From the NCBI GenBank assembly GCA_963930775.1, contig OZ005694.1, forward strand, positions 8,256,045-8,320,044: a stretch of 64,000 nucleotides of DNA, given 5' to 3'. This document shows, in pieces, positions 52,901-64,000 of this stretch; positions within the stretch are counted from its first letter, which is position 1, and each line of letters opens with the position of its first letter. Made by a program: the position numbers and the translations under genes. Origin of the DNA: Cliona cf. orientalis. Lineage: Eukaryota > Porifera > Demospongiae > Clionaida > Clionaidae. Below the pieces are notes generated by a model. It was not told the DNA's origin. It saw only the letters and a program-made list of their open reading frames with translations, and ran no database searches.

Positions 52901-53535
52901 GTTAAAACTGGTCGCATAATGGGTGTGGCATGCCTAGAATTTTGTGGAGAAAACTTTCGCGGATGGCTGAAAAATCGCGAAATTCGTGAAAGTTTTCTCC
53001 CTCGAAAATTTCCCGCTATACGGTAATTCTCAAACCACTTTTCATCTCTACAGAAAGTAATAAATTGTGAAATGTTATTGTTGCCTTGTGCAGGTGGAAG
53101 TGAAAAGAGCGACGCCACGGGAACAGATTGCTGGTGGTGGCGGCGGTGGTGGGCGGGGCAGAGGTGGGCGTGGTCAGGGAGGCTACGGAGGGAGGACGCA
53201 GTGGGCCCCCTATGGTCAACATTTTGGCGGTTATGGTGGCTATGGTGGTGGTTACAGCCCCTATGGAGGGTATGGCTACCCCCCTCCTCCTTTCCCCCCT
53301 TATGGCGGAGGGGGGCCTTATGGGGCACCTGGGTATGATCAGGGAGGTAAGAAATGAATCGCTCTTGACCGTATATACTAAGAGAATACATGTAGCCATA
53401 ATTTTTGATTAAGCATTGAAGCTAAAATTTTCCAATCTCTCTCTTTCTCTCCCCCTCTCCCCAGTCTATGGATCTCGCTATGGCCCAATGAAGCAGAATC
53501 ATTCTGGTGGTTCTTACCATCCATACAGTCGCTAG
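49991..53535 (+). CDS. hnRNP A/B- or DAZAP1-type RNA-binding protein, 384 aa, two RRMs and a Gly-rich tail
   Basis: Nuclear RNA-binding protein family acting in splicing, mRNA export or translation. Nine exons: 49991-50113, 50310-50542, 51010-51050, 51163-51244, 51654-51777, 52317-52412, 52519-52650, 53094-53346, 53465-53535, in consistent phase. Residues 1-118 are an acidic, Gln-rich leader. RRM1 (about 119-198) has RNP2 IFVGGL and RNP1 RGFAFVIF. RRM2 (about 208-286) has RNP2 IFVGGV and RNP1 RGFIFVTY. The tail (from about 289) is GRGRGGRGQGGYGG then Tyr/Pro/Gly repeats, ending SYHPYSR. The 41-bp exon 3 encodes only KKIFVGGLSWETKD. The two-RRM plus Gly-rich layout fits hnRNP A/B, D or DAZAP1; I cannot choose among them. 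Introns contain three small elements. A poly(A) signal follows. Confidence 0.93.
51346..51524. mobile_element. Short interspersed inverted-repeat element, copy B (reverse orientation)
   Basis: The same two-part structure as 10928-11114, in reverse: a TTTGTTAGTAGTTG... module, then a hairpin of CAGTAATTGGGGTGCAT and its partner. It lies in an hnRNP intron. Confidence 0.78.
52060..52300. mobile_element. Decayed relative of the GGCCACAC-ended element
   Basis: GTTTCTCGTC / GACGAGAAAC inverted arms, a GCGGGCGGGCGGTCATTATT segment and a terminal TTTGTGTGGCC match the layout of 25496-25896. It lies in an hnRNP intron. The left boundary is uncertain. Confidence 0.5.
52817..53023. mobile_element. TA-flanked 207-bp inverted-repeat element in an hnRNP intron
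   Basis: The ends CCGTATAGCGGGAAATTTTC and their reverse complement extend to about 40 bp. TA lies on both sides. Internal GAGAAAACTTTCGCGGA motifs repeat three times. Confidence 0.8.
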
Positions 53536-53733
53536 CTGGTCAGCTGTACTGGATTGAAAGGACAAAATGTTTTACTGGCATTAATTAAAATTTTCTGTGT
53601 TTCTTATTCTTGTTGTTGTGCTTGTTACCCTACCCTGTCTGTATTATCATCAAACCCATTCTCATGCTCCTATATTTATACGTCTAACACTAATTCTGAA
53701 CTAGTTTTCAGTAGTTTTAGTGAGCATGCGCAC

Positions 53734-53739
53734 AATAAA
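53734..53739 (+). terminator. Poly(A) signal AATAAA of the hnRNP gene
   Basis: AATAAA lies 199 bases after the stop codon and 72 bases before the next start codon. The cluster is therefore tightly packed head-to-tail. Confidence 0.65.
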
Positions 53740-53810
53740 ATGATCTGATGACGATGTGTGGGTGTGGTTAGGTTGAATGGGGCGTGGCTCCACATTCAGG
53801 ATCAACAAAA

Positions 53811-55070
53811 ATGGCGACTTCTCTTGACCAGCAACGTCCAACTTTAGACGAGATCTTATTGCGACATGGATTAAAAACGACGGATTTAGATAAGAAGTGT
53901 CCTCTAGAAGTCAGACACGAAGTAGCCGTCAAAATTACGGACTGGAAAATGGTCGGACATAACTTTAATTTCACCGTGGCAAAGATAAAAAGCATCGAAC
54001 GCGGGAATAGAAGCCAAGCTCAGTGCAAAATCGCCTTATTGGAGGCCTGGAGCGAGAGAGATGGAGAGGGAGCTACGTATTTGAAACTGGTTGAAGTATT
54101 TCATCGCCAAAACAGTCGAGATCTCGTGGAGTTTCTTTGTGAAAAGATCAAGCCATCCATAGTGCGTTTGATACCAGTATCTGGCGCATCAGGTATCATT
54201 TACTGCATAATTATACTAAGCTACTAGTATTAAAGTAGTGTTAGCTTCAAAGCTTTACTTGTATGTGTCTTTAATACTTTAATAGGGTATGGTGATACCG
54301 TGTTGTCACGGATTGAAACACTGGAGGAGCAGTATCGTGGCATTCATACTCGGCTTGTGGCCGAGCTATCTACAGACGAAGAAGTAACGGTTGACCGATT
54401 GCTACAGGCATTGACGCTGCTACCTTTCGCCTTTAGGATGCAGTACCAGGACACAATACAAGACATGCTGCCAGAATTGGAGGCAGAAGATCGCATCAGC
54501 AGCTTATTCAACCTCCTCGATCCTCTCTTCTCCTTCATCGATTACGATCTCCTCAAGCATCTAGTTTCAAAGTTTGGAAGCGCTGCACTGAAGGAAGAAA
54601 TGTCCGATTATGTAGAGAAGGTGCAGTTCTTCAAGCGAACGACAACCGTCAGTGAGTTGATTGAGTATTGGCCAGGCAATAAGCTACCAGAGTCGAATTT
54701 TAGCAGCTTGAGAGCGAGAATCGGTGCTGATCCTGGATCGTATACACTGGACGAGCTAGATAAATTTCGGAGAAGGTTCTTCGGTCAATTAAGACTGTCA
54801 GATTTTATCTCTGCCTCCATCCTTGTTCAGTTGGAGCGTAGCAGCTCGTTTATTGCCGTATGGTGCATACCTACTGTAGCCGTTCCGAACCTGATAGAAG
54901 TGATTACTAGCCAGTCAGCGGACACAATTTTTCGAACTGAAAATGTTCTTGAGCTATCGGTGGATAACAAATGTCTGTATGATATTCACGTTGAAGCTAC
55001 CTGTGTGACATCAGCCAACATGCCTGTTGTGGAGACACAGCCAATTGCACTATCTCCACCTGTATGTTAA
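53811..55070 (+). CDS. Death-domain protein with an unnamed C-terminal domain, 388 aa
   Basis: Two exons, 53811-54192 and 54286-55070, join in phase 1. Residues about 28-113 look like a death domain: PLEVRHEVAVKITDWKMVGH, then an ALLEAWSERDG helix and a conserved YLKLVEVFHRQNSRDLVEFL end. Death domains mediate homotypic assembly in apoptotic and innate immune signalling. Residues about 130-388 form a second domain (RLLQALTLLPFAFRMQYQ, LFSFIDYDLLKHLVSKFG, ELIEYWPGNKLPE, TLDELDKFRRRF). From memory it resembles a region that follows death or CARD domains in many sponge and cnidarian proteins; I have no family name for it. The ATG at 53811 is in a good context (AAAATGG), and upstream codons lack another ATG. 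The partner and pathway cannot be read from the sequence. Confidence 0.8.
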
Positions 55071-55737
55071 ATTAGCCATTAATTGTTTAATATATTATCA
55101 TTACGTTTTGCTGGAAACATTAAATTTGCAAGGACAAACTTTAATTTTTGTCACCTATTCTCATTGGCGAATCGAAATTTAAAATTTAATATAATATTAT
55201 CCTTGATTTTTTGTCCACTAAAGATCACGATTATTTGTCAGGATTCTAGCAAAGAGTGGTGCTACACCACTCACTCTATGAGGCTGACGTAATAATAATT
55301 ATGTAATTAGCTAAAACCAGTTTTACTTTGATCTTTTAAAATTAATGCCACCATGCACTCTAACCAGCCTAGTTCTCTGAAAGATATACTACTGTCTGAG
55401 GATGACTAGAGCATCTAATCGAAAATTAATGTCGGCAAGTTTTATAAATACCAAATAGTTAAGTTGTCCGCAGAGAATCTTCGTTTATTTCATGTCTTCT
55501 GAATAATAATTGTAGTATATACTAATAGTACACACACCATGTAGAAAGATCATACTGAGAGATATAAACACATGTACACACACACACACACACATAGACA
55601 AATCACACCAAGCCTATCACACAAAACGACACAAAGGGTTAAAAAAAAGAGTGCATTCAGGGTCACATGACAGGAACACACTAAAGAGTACACTGTATAA
55701 TATACAAATAATGTGTGTGAGTTGTGCCTGCAGTTGA
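55071..55737. other. Intergenic spacer between convergent death-domain and seven-helix genes
   Basis: 667 bp, AT-rich, with a short CA repeat near 55,573. It probably holds both 3' untranslated regions. No gene is seen. Confidence 0.5.
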
Positions 55738-56571
55738 CTAAGAGTAGACTCGTTTGATGACGTCTTTCCTTCCGTTGACCTCGAGAAGCTTCTGCAGCCC
55801 TTCCACCAGGTTTAGCTTACTCTCCTACAAATCAATAACTTGTATTAAAAAAAGGATACGTAAGCAGTTCATTACAGAGCACCAAATTTAATAATGCACC
55901 ACTATCCCCCTCCCCTCCTCCCCGCCCCTTTCCATTCATGCTTGCCCCAATCAAATCTCTAAAGAGGAAAACCTCTAAATCAAGGACAAAATTAATATGA
56001 TGGTCCCAAAATGTGCTACATTGTATACTTAGGCTGTATTAAAATTTTACTGTGTTACCTGCTCCACTCGGAGGTACTGACTCCGGACAAACATCACATA
56101 GAAGAAGAAAGCCAATAGGCCAAGAAGCTGGAGCACATCGTACACTGTTAGGACACTCAGTAAACAATTACAATTGGTGCTGGGAGGGAGAGAGAGAGAC
56201 GGATAGAGACAGAAACATAACTTTAAGAAAATACGAACCACTTTACATAGAAGTAACAGAAGTATATAGTGAACTTACCTTCTTTTACTTGCTGCAGCTG
56301 TAGTGACTGAGTTGGGTATGTCCTCCATTATGGAGAGCACGGTGGCCACAGCAAGGAACACCTTCGCCAGGACGGTCGGCTGAAGCAGGCTCCTTGGGCG
56401 GGCAATGAGGTAGATGGCCACGCCCATCGCCGCGAGCCGAGGTAGGGGTAGTGTTAGGATGAATACCCACACGACAGCGCTGGGCAGGGTGTGGCTGTAT
56501 AATTTTGTGCATATGTATAATATTATGCGTTAGGGTGAATAGATGCTTATAATACTATGAAAATGCGAAAG

Positions 56572-56606
<35 letters not shown>

Positions 56607-57342
56607 GGGGGGGGGAGAGAGACAGATGTGTCTGTATGTACATGTACATGTATACGTGTCAGGGTGGAATAAAATTAATGCTTACAATGATCAATTTTTT
56701 TTTTGCTGGAAATGATCTCGAAATGGAAATTTGCAAGGAATGTATGTCTGCCTGTAGCTAGCCAGACTACGCGTCTCAGGACATTAACAATAAAACACCG
56801 TTAACAAGATTAACTTGCAAGCGTGCACAAATGTAAACAGCGGTACAAATAGGGGATACATTTACAATGGTATGTATTAATAATAGACACAGCAATGTGC
56901 GTAATGAAAACAGCATACAATAGGAATTCAAAACGTATCTTTCTCCATAGCATTATAATAAAAAAAACTGCAAATTGTGATACTACAGTATAGATTTTTG
57001 GCCAGGCCCACCTACTTACAAGTAAGTCATAAAATAAAAAAAATCCAAGTTTGATTGGAACCAACCACCCGTGCCTGAATTAACTATTAGCAGGAGTATT
57101 CTTGCTACTATATTATAGTATACCGACCTTTCATTCTTGACTTCAAAGGCAATTTCAATTGCCACTAGGTAGAGGAGTGGTATCACAGTGATCGCCAAGA
57201 CAACCAGTCTGTGCCAGGAGCACATCCGCCGCAGGCTCTTCAGTCCAATGCAAGACCGCCGTGGAGGAGAGTCAATGGTAGCATATTCTGGAGAGAGAGA
57301 GGGGGAGGAAGAGAGAGGAAGAGAGAGAGGGAGAGAAAGAGA

Positions 57343-57413
<71 letters not shown>

Positions 57414-59349
57414 CTGTCAAGACTACAATCTTGTCTGCAGCACAGTGTGCATCCGAGCATGGATAATAAGGCCATGTTGGACTGTAGACCATAATAGAGA
57501 AGTCCACCTGGAATGCAATGTCTGAGATATTGTCTATGCGCCATCATTTTGAATTTTTCAGGGACAGTTTCCCACGGAATGCAGCCTAACAATGACATTC
57601 CAGGCAAACGATCTGCCACACAAATTCAGTGGATGCACTCCACACCTGCACCATAATATTCTGAGCTCTCTCTCTCTCTCTCTGACATATACAAACCAGC
57701 TACCCCAGCCCAAGATATTTAGCCACATGTACAAGTACTCTACTAATGGACATGTGTACATGTACATGTACACGTACATGCATATTATTTAATTATACAT
57801 GTACAATGTAATGCAGATGTAACTTTTTATGTACATTTTATGTACATACATACCAGATGATCTGAACTGGTTCTCGTGGTGGAGGGCAAGATAGAGAACA
57901 TAGGAGGCAGCCAGCTGGAGTATGGTGATAGCAATGAACCCACCCTGCTCAACCAAAACAAACTTGAGCCGACTGATAGGCAGCAGGATAATCAGCAACA
58001 GTGACCTACAGTTGTATACAGGGAAAGAGAGTCCACAAGAAGCAATACAGAGGAACCTTTCTATCTAATACGGACATCTTAGGGACCACATAAAATCTGT
58101 ATTTCAGAGATTGTTTTGTACACTATGTACATGTACATGTACATGTGTAGCTGGAATAACAAATTGGCAAGCCCAAATATGGATACCTGTTTATCTTTAA
58201 CAGTCACCATTAGTTATAAAAAAAAATCGTCCCTGAAATATTAAGAGCACATCACTAATCAGGATCGATTGACACGTTATCCCTTCAAGACTATCTGATC
58301 TTAAATTTAGTGATGACCCAAAGGCATACCACTCTACTATTATCATACAGAATACCCAATTCGGCACTTGCTTACTTCAGTGCTGCAAATGAGAAGAAGA
58401 TTATCCAGTAGAGAGAACATGTAGCTGTGCTGACGATGGGTCGTTCCAAGACACGCACAGAGTTGTAGACAAAGAAAAGCACAGACACAAAACAGAGAGA
58501 GAGTGAAAGGCGAACCAGCTGGACAAAGAAAGTATTGGGAGACACCAGGTCTTTGATAAAAGGACTAGAGTGAGGTTCACCTGCAGAGAGAGATACTAGA
58601 GATGATAGGTAAGATGTCGTTCTAATAAGAGCGCATCAAACAAAGGTCACATGACTGGGCTGAGAACAAGCTAGACGTCGCCTTTTCTTTTGAGCACTAC
58701 GCAACATTTCTACCTTAATATTTCAAAGCCTATCTTAATAATATTACCCCTGACTAGACTTACTACGTCCAGTGATGTTCAAGCACTGCTGCGCGAGGAG
58801 GTGCATCGCTGTAGCGTTCACCGACCCATCCCACCACACTGACGATGTGTTTTCGTAGCACGTAGACATATTTAATATCTTGATCCAATTCAAGAAGAAG
58901 AACTGAGTAAAGCCTTCGTTAACCACTCGGCTTCATGCGCAACTTTTAATTGCGCTTTGCTGTTGGTAGGCGTGGCTATTAGGAGCCTAATGAAGGGGTG
59001 TGGCTTGTCGAAGCGCGGCCCGGCTGTGACGTCAATATTTAATTGGCTGTACCACTACAAACATTGGGACAGACGGTAAATCAACCGAGCAAGCTTCGTT
59101 TGATCCTGCTACAACCAACCCGCCCGCGATTAAGCTGCAGATCGGTCAACTTCCCCACCACCTCCCACCATCGGCTCTGCGGAATCCAGGATCTTCAACA
59201 AAACTTACATGCGTTTCGAACACACCTCGACCAACACGAGTATCATAAAAGGACGAAATTATTTCACGCCACGATTGGACAGAATCTGATCTTCCAAACA
59301 GTTGCGCCGTCAAGATACCAGTACATATTGCTGTATATATTACCGTCAT
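55738..59349 (-). CDS. Signal-peptide-bearing seven-helix membrane protein, 406 aa, family not recognised
   Basis: Eight exons in consistent phase: 59349-59209, 58902-58764, 58580-58376, 58005-57854, 57287-57128, 56494-56279, 56179-56059, 55824-55738. The first exon supplies a signal peptide (MTVIYTAICTGILTAQLFG), then an ectodomain of about 85 residues with two Cys (STCYENTSS and LAQQCLNITG) and possible N-glycosylation sites (NMS, NTS, NAT, NIT). About seven hydrophobic helices follow, including FFVQLVRLSLSLCFVSVLFF, FIAITILQLAASYVLYLAL, RLVVLAITVIPLLYLVAIEI, VVWVFILTLPLPRLAAMGVA and VLQLLGLLAFFFYVMF. A short cytoplasmic tail ends KDVIKRVYS. The overall shape resembles an orphan seven-helix receptor or Golgi seven-helix protein. 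No diagnostic motif (DRY, NPxxY, GOLD domain) is seen. Exon 1 is inferred from splice phase and the signal peptide. Without it the frame would start at MSTCYENTS (58869). Confidence 0.7.
57290..57412. repeat. GA microsatellite abutting an exon of the seven-helix gene
   Basis: It begins three bases from the exon edge at 57287. On the coding strand it is a (CT)n tract ending in CAG, so it serves as the polypyrimidine tract of that splice acceptor. Confidence 0.85.
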
Positions 59350-59606
59350 CAAAATCGAATAAATCAACTTGAGCTCATTTAAATGGTTTTCTAACACAGC
59401 AGCTGATCCCCGTTTGCGTGTGAAGACAGACACCCGTTGTGTACTGAACAGGTCGTGGTCAATCCATATCAGTAGTCACGCTCTATATACCAAGTGTTTG
59501 AAAGCCTGTTTCCTTTCTTGGGAGTTTCAAGAAGGATAAAACTGATCACTGTCTGTGCGTTTTTATGTGTCTATGTTAAAGACCAACAGCTCGTCAAACA
59601 AACATC
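59350..59606. promoter_or_regulatory. Shared divergent promoter region, seven-helix gene (-) and coiled-coil gene (+)
   Basis: Only 257 bp separate the two proposed start codons. No TATA box is obvious. Confidence 0.4.
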
Positions 59607-62583
59607 ATGTCTGATTCGGTGATGGTGGATGGTCACGGAGGAGGAGGAGGGGGAGGGGGAGGAGCAAGTGCCGTCCCCATGGGAAACGGAGATGGGGGTG
59701 TGGCCAATAATTCGGATGCGGATAAGGTCGTCTACCGGAAGCCGAGAAATCGAGGAGGAGGAGCTGGTGGCGCAAAGGAACGCTTCACCAATCCAAACGG
59801 GGTCTTCTCGAGACCAAAATCCGAGTACATATCGCCATGTGAGTGCAATAGTCGTCCATTTTTGAACGTATTAATTTTCTTTATTTGTAAACATGTAGGG
59901 TTTAGGTATGCCTAGTGCCTGAGGCCTCGAGGGGCCACTAGGATGGGTTCCCTTATATGTAGATCACAGGGAAAATATACATGTACCCCCTTCTGAACTT
60001 CCATAATATTATTATGGAAGCCCTCATCGACGACTCTCGAAAAAGTGTGCTCATGTTCATACTTCCATAATGAAAAAGTTGTATTCAGACCAGAAATGCC
60101 TTTGATCAGCTAATTACATGTAATTATAAAATTATATCGCTATTAATAATAGAGGGGTTTCACCGTTTAGCTCACTAATTGGGAGTCAATATTAATAACT
60201 ATTATAGAACTGCGTTCGGTCGTTATTTAACATAATAGTGGCTGCCGTCGTGTTAGATCCCATTACATTATGGCGATGTAACTGATATCTCCTTAGCCCG
60301 GCGAGCAAGCTCACCATAGCAACGGGGTACGTGACCCCTAAGATCATAGTAGGAAGTATGATGTATATATATTATTATATAGCTCTAGTTATTGGTAATT
60401 ATGTGGCGTTTTAACTATTTGTGTAGGTGCATAAAATAATAATAATATGTGCATGATATGTGTGTAAAGGCGTGCATTTACCAAATTATCAGTAATTAAT
60501 CATTTGGGGAGTAATTGTTTCGCGTACCCCATGTCATTAAGTTTCACCCCGTGAGTCTCCCTTTGATCCCGAACCCCATAATATCCTATTGACCCCCATA
60601 CAGCATAATTACACACACACACGTACACATGCATACACACGTACGTACATACATACGTACATGTACATTTTGTACGTCCATGGTGCTTGGTTGGGCAGCT
60701 ACTCCTTTGCCAAAGATTGTGATATTCCTTGCCAACTGTGGTAATTGGCTCTAGAATGCAATAATAATAAAAAATAATACATCCCAGCTCTACATGCATG
60801 TACGGCACTCGTAATATGCACACACTCTATCACTGTAACAGTACTTAATATTATGCGTCGCTCTTAATGCACGTCTCCTTATTGGGGGAGTGTATACATG
60901 TATGTTGCCGTGGCAACATATAAAACTTGTGGGGACGGTGTAGTTACACATTGGCCAATAGTCCCATTAGTGCTGTGTACATAGTGGTCACTCTTTCACA
61001 GCATTCTAATGTACTGGGAAAATCTTCCCCTGTCCCCCCTCCCCCGGCATATTAATAATTATGTGAGTACTTTTTAAGGGCCGCCAGTGAGCAATTCCCT
61101 TTGATCTTTAATGAGTAGGCGGAGCTTACAAGCTTTGATGTAGGTTTTAACTCCTCCCAATATGTTTTGAGATTACTCTGGGAGAAGTTTGACATATTAT
61201 GCCTGTACATGCATGTACATATACATGTACTTAAGTACTTGTATGTGGACGGTAAAGCTCTTAAATTATATAAGCTAGCTGCTGCATAGCAGAATTGAAA
61301 GAGCTACATGTACTCTTACAAGTAAGCATATCGTGCTTCGTATGTAGTGTTGTAGTTGTATTTCCTTGAGGCAGTTTAGACATTGAAGTCATGGACTTAT
61401 ACACATGTACATGTATATAATGTAATGTTATGGCCCTTCTATGTACATGTACACATAATTATTATGTTGAATGTACATTGTACATGTAGGTTGCTATTGA
61501 AACCTAAAGTCTTAGAGTGACGTGTGTACTATACAATGTATATACATGTACACAAATTCGTATAGTAACATGAAAGTCTACTCATACATAACTATTTTGT
61601 TGGTAGTTGACCTCTGTTCATCATTGGCCTACTTTATGATGACCCAACCCCTTCCCATAGCCGGCAAATTGCCTATAAAAACTTTGGTTGCTAAGCAACT
61701 ACCAACAAATGTACATACACTCCTCTATATAGCTAAACACACACACACACACTCTTTCATACATCACTGAATACCACTCTTCCCCCATAGCTGGCATATC
61801 GACTCTGGACATCCGGACTCGTCTTCGCATCACAGAGGCGGAGTTGGCCATCGTCCAGCGAGAGGTCTCAGACCTGCTAGCCGAGAGGAACATTCTAGAA
61901 GCGAGCGCCCGCCAGTACGAGGACAGCTGGAAGTTCACGCTCGGCGAGTTCGGGAGGGTGGTGGAGGAGAGAGATGACCTTCAGAGAAGATTAGAGATAG
62001 TCGACCAAGTGGCAGCTGCCCACCAACAGCCCACTGATGTGAGCACTATTTATACACTATACCCGGGCCATAGCCCTCACGAAGAAGGGCCCATGGGCAC
62101 TGCACCTTACAGGCTCAAATAGGGGTGTGGGCCGATATTCGAGGTATTATCTCCGCCATTATTTTAGCCAGTCCCATTGTTCATAATATAACTTGCTGTA
62201 TAAATGGCTACAAAAGTGAATATTATAGAAATGATTGTGGACTGAGCTCCAGTATCAGCTATAATATTGTACTACTTCAATGGGTGAAACTAGGCGTGGA
62301 AGAGTCCCGTACTAAATCCATAATATCGTGCTAAGTTTGTAGTCCTTGGGACAGTGGTTGAGAAAAAGGATTGGGGTGGGAAAGGGAGGGAGTAGAACTG
62401 TAAGCTTCGCCTAATTTGCTCATCAAGGCATAGAGAGTGGACAGTAATTGCTAGGTGTGTACATCTGCATCGTACAGTGGTACTCACACCGATAATGCTT
62501 TTGATCTGGTTGAGATATTGTGTCCTTGCCAATGATTTTATCTCTCTCTTCTTTCCTCCTTCCTCTCTCTTTCTCTCTCCCTC

Positions 62584-62638
<55 letters not shown>

Positions 62639-63729
62639 CATTCAGCAACCTCGTGGTCGCAAAATCAAAACCTCCAAATCTTTACTCGAGCACATTAAGC
62701 TACAACTCGACACTCAGACACGCGTCTCGGAGAGTCTGGAGCACGAGAGAGACAAGGCTTACGACGACTACCAAATGGCACAGGCTCAGCTCCACACTCT
62801 CATCAGACAATACCAGGATCTGTCGAGCACCTGCTCCGAGGTAGCCAGAGAGAGAGACAAGGCAAAGGCTGAGGTGCAGCTGCTCAGAGAAGACCTGCAC
62901 AGGTACATTGTACATGTGTACATGTAGAGGATGGTGAGAGCTAACACAAGCAATCTCAGTTTTAGAATGTCCTAGTGACTTATTAGTGTTCCATTTAACA
63001 AAAAGTGTGAGGTGACGACCACTACCAACTAGTGTGTACAGCTGACGACCATTACCATTTCAAACTGATTGTGCTACAATTATTACAGTGTTTTAGCAAG
63101 GTCGGGGGGAGGGGGGGGGTTGTTGCCATGCACTTAATTGTGTGTTAAGTTTTCTTCAATGGAGCGTGGTCCCATACGACATACATCATAATTATTGGTC
63201 ACATGGCTCGCTAGCTTGGCTATCATGCATGTACAAGTATGTGTAGGTACATGTATGTGGCCAGTATACAAGTACATGTACATGTACATGTACATGCATG
63301 CATAATTATTATGTGGTCAATATTTATTGTATGCACGAGTAACCTTCAACTCCACTACGTACAGTCCCTCAACCTTCGTACCTACACGCACCTGTGAATC
63401 TCTGTTAACTAGAAAATGTAAACTGAAGCCTGTTCTCTTAGATTCTCCCTCGTTGCCAAGTTCACATACTTCTTGTGCTTCTTAATTTTTACTCTCTACA
63501 CTTGTTTGCCTCTCATAGGTTTGAACCAGATTCCGATAATTTCTCGTCTGGACGCAATTCTCTGAGAAAAGTGGACGGTGCGGGGGGAAGTGCTGGATCA
63601 CTGAGCTCCATAGGGGCCAGCAGCTCCGGGGACCCTGACGAAAATCAGAGCAGCGACCCCCAGGTGCTGAATCAGCAGTTGAAGGAGATGAAGGACGAGA
63701 GGGATAGACTACAAAAGAGATACGAGCAG
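59607..63729 (+). CDS. Coiled-coil protein, 5' part only (gene continues past the window)
   Basis: Four exons so far, in phase: 59607-59838, 61791-62038, 62646-62902 and 63519-63729, about 316 residues. The N-terminus is Gly-rich (MSDSVMVDGHGGGG, then KVVYRKPRNRGGG). From about residue 80, Glu/Arg/Lys/Leu-rich heptads follow (STLDIRTRLRITEAELAIVQ, LLAERNILEASARQYEDSWK, ESLEHERDKAYDDYQMAQAQ, ARERDKAKAEVQLLREDLHR). A Ser/Gly-rich linker and another coiled segment (QLKEMKDERDRLQKRYEQ) end the visible part. The repeated ERDKA/ERDRL heptads recall the coiled-coil half of DLG5-like MAGUK proteins, but this is only an impression. The last donor (CAG|GTGGGT) shows that further exons lie beyond 64,000. 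Confidence 0.75.
60902..60919. promoter_or_regulatory. Perfect X-box-like palindrome followed by a TATA-like motif
   Basis: ATGTTGCCGTGGCAACAT fits the RFX consensus GTNRCC(N0-3)RGYAAC exactly with a two-base spacer, and ATATAAAA overlaps its 3' end. It lies in intron 1 of the coiled-coil gene and could mark an internal promoter. RFX binding is inferred from the motif only. Confidence 0.35.
61588..61709. mobile_element. Short interspersed inverted-repeat element, copy C
   Basis: The TTTGTTGGTAGTTG ... CAACTACCAACAAA module as in 10928-11114, with only the edge of the hairpin part left. It lies in intron 1 of the coiled-coil gene. Confidence 0.75.
62540..62640. repeat. (TC)n tract forming the acceptor pyrimidine tract of a coiled-coil exon
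   Basis: A run of about 100 bases of TC-rich sequence ends five bases before the AG that opens the exon at 62646. Confidence 0.88.
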
Positions 63730-64000
63730 GTGGGTCCGAGTGGCAAGGTCATGTGATCATCACATGATAGCCTTGATTAGCTTTGCTTTACCGATTTCTT
63801 GACAATTTGTATAATCTGGGATTTACCAATGATATTTGAGAAGGGAAGAGTTACGTGATCTTTGTATGTCCCTTGAGAGTAGCGTCTACATATTATAACT
63901 TCCAGTTTTGAATTGACCAACGAATGAAGATGATTGTTATGATGACATAATAATCCTAAAAATTAATTGGAAGTTAGGGGACTGTTATATAATATATCAA

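Noticed and set aside
59043-59372. A 109-codon + strand frame upstream of the coiled-coil gene.
   Set aside because: The opposite strand offers a signal peptide, a good donor and a phase match to the seven-helix gene, which explains the open frame better.

Overview
The window looks like nuclear DNA of a marine invertebrate, most likely a demosponge. This is an inference from AT-rich DNA, compact intron-rich genes, a death-domain gene of the kind abundant in sponges, and very many short terminal-inverted-repeat elements; I could not run a search. All gene models were spliced by eye, checking reading-frame phase at each junction.

Positions 1 to about 40,300 hold a tandem array of at least five copies of a small gene on the + strand that I do not recognise. 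Its exons encode, in order, a signal peptide, a Thr/Ser/Asp-rich ectodomain stub, a second optional ectodomain stub, a transmembrane helix with the proximal tail, and a C-terminal tail. Every internal junction is phase 1, so exons can be skipped or swapped without losing frame. Copies 2 and 5 look complete, copy 4 lacks a visible first exon, and copies 1 and 3 are broken. Each copy lies tail-to-tail with a piece of the 3' end of the 2-oxoglutarate dehydrogenase gene (OGDH, - strand). The repeat unit is therefore the small gene plus a variable length of OGDH 3' end. One piece (14.4-17.2 kb) carries eight OGDH exons and differs from the true gene almost only at silent sites.

A 7.5-kb DNA transposon (31,879-39,427) sits in the last intron of array copy 5. 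It has about 370-bp terminal inverted repeats and a TA target duplication. Its single four-exon gene joins, in frame, a pogo/Tigger-type transposase, a long charged linker and a Ulp1-like (C48) cysteine protease: 1265 codons with no stop.

Positions 40.3-64 kb hold ordinary genes. They are full-length OGDH (22 exons, 1006 aa, -), an hnRNP A/B-type RNA-binding protein (+, divergent from OGDH), a death-domain protein (+), an unrecognised signal-peptide-bearing seven-helix membrane protein (-), and the 5' part of a coiled-coil protein (+, running off the window). Many small inverted-repeat elements, GA/TC microsatellites and a TA-rich minisatellite lie in introns and spacers. Because the array units are copies of each other, several elements can be bounded exactly by comparing filled and empty sites. 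I saw no CRISPR array, rRNA, convincing tRNA or retroelement.
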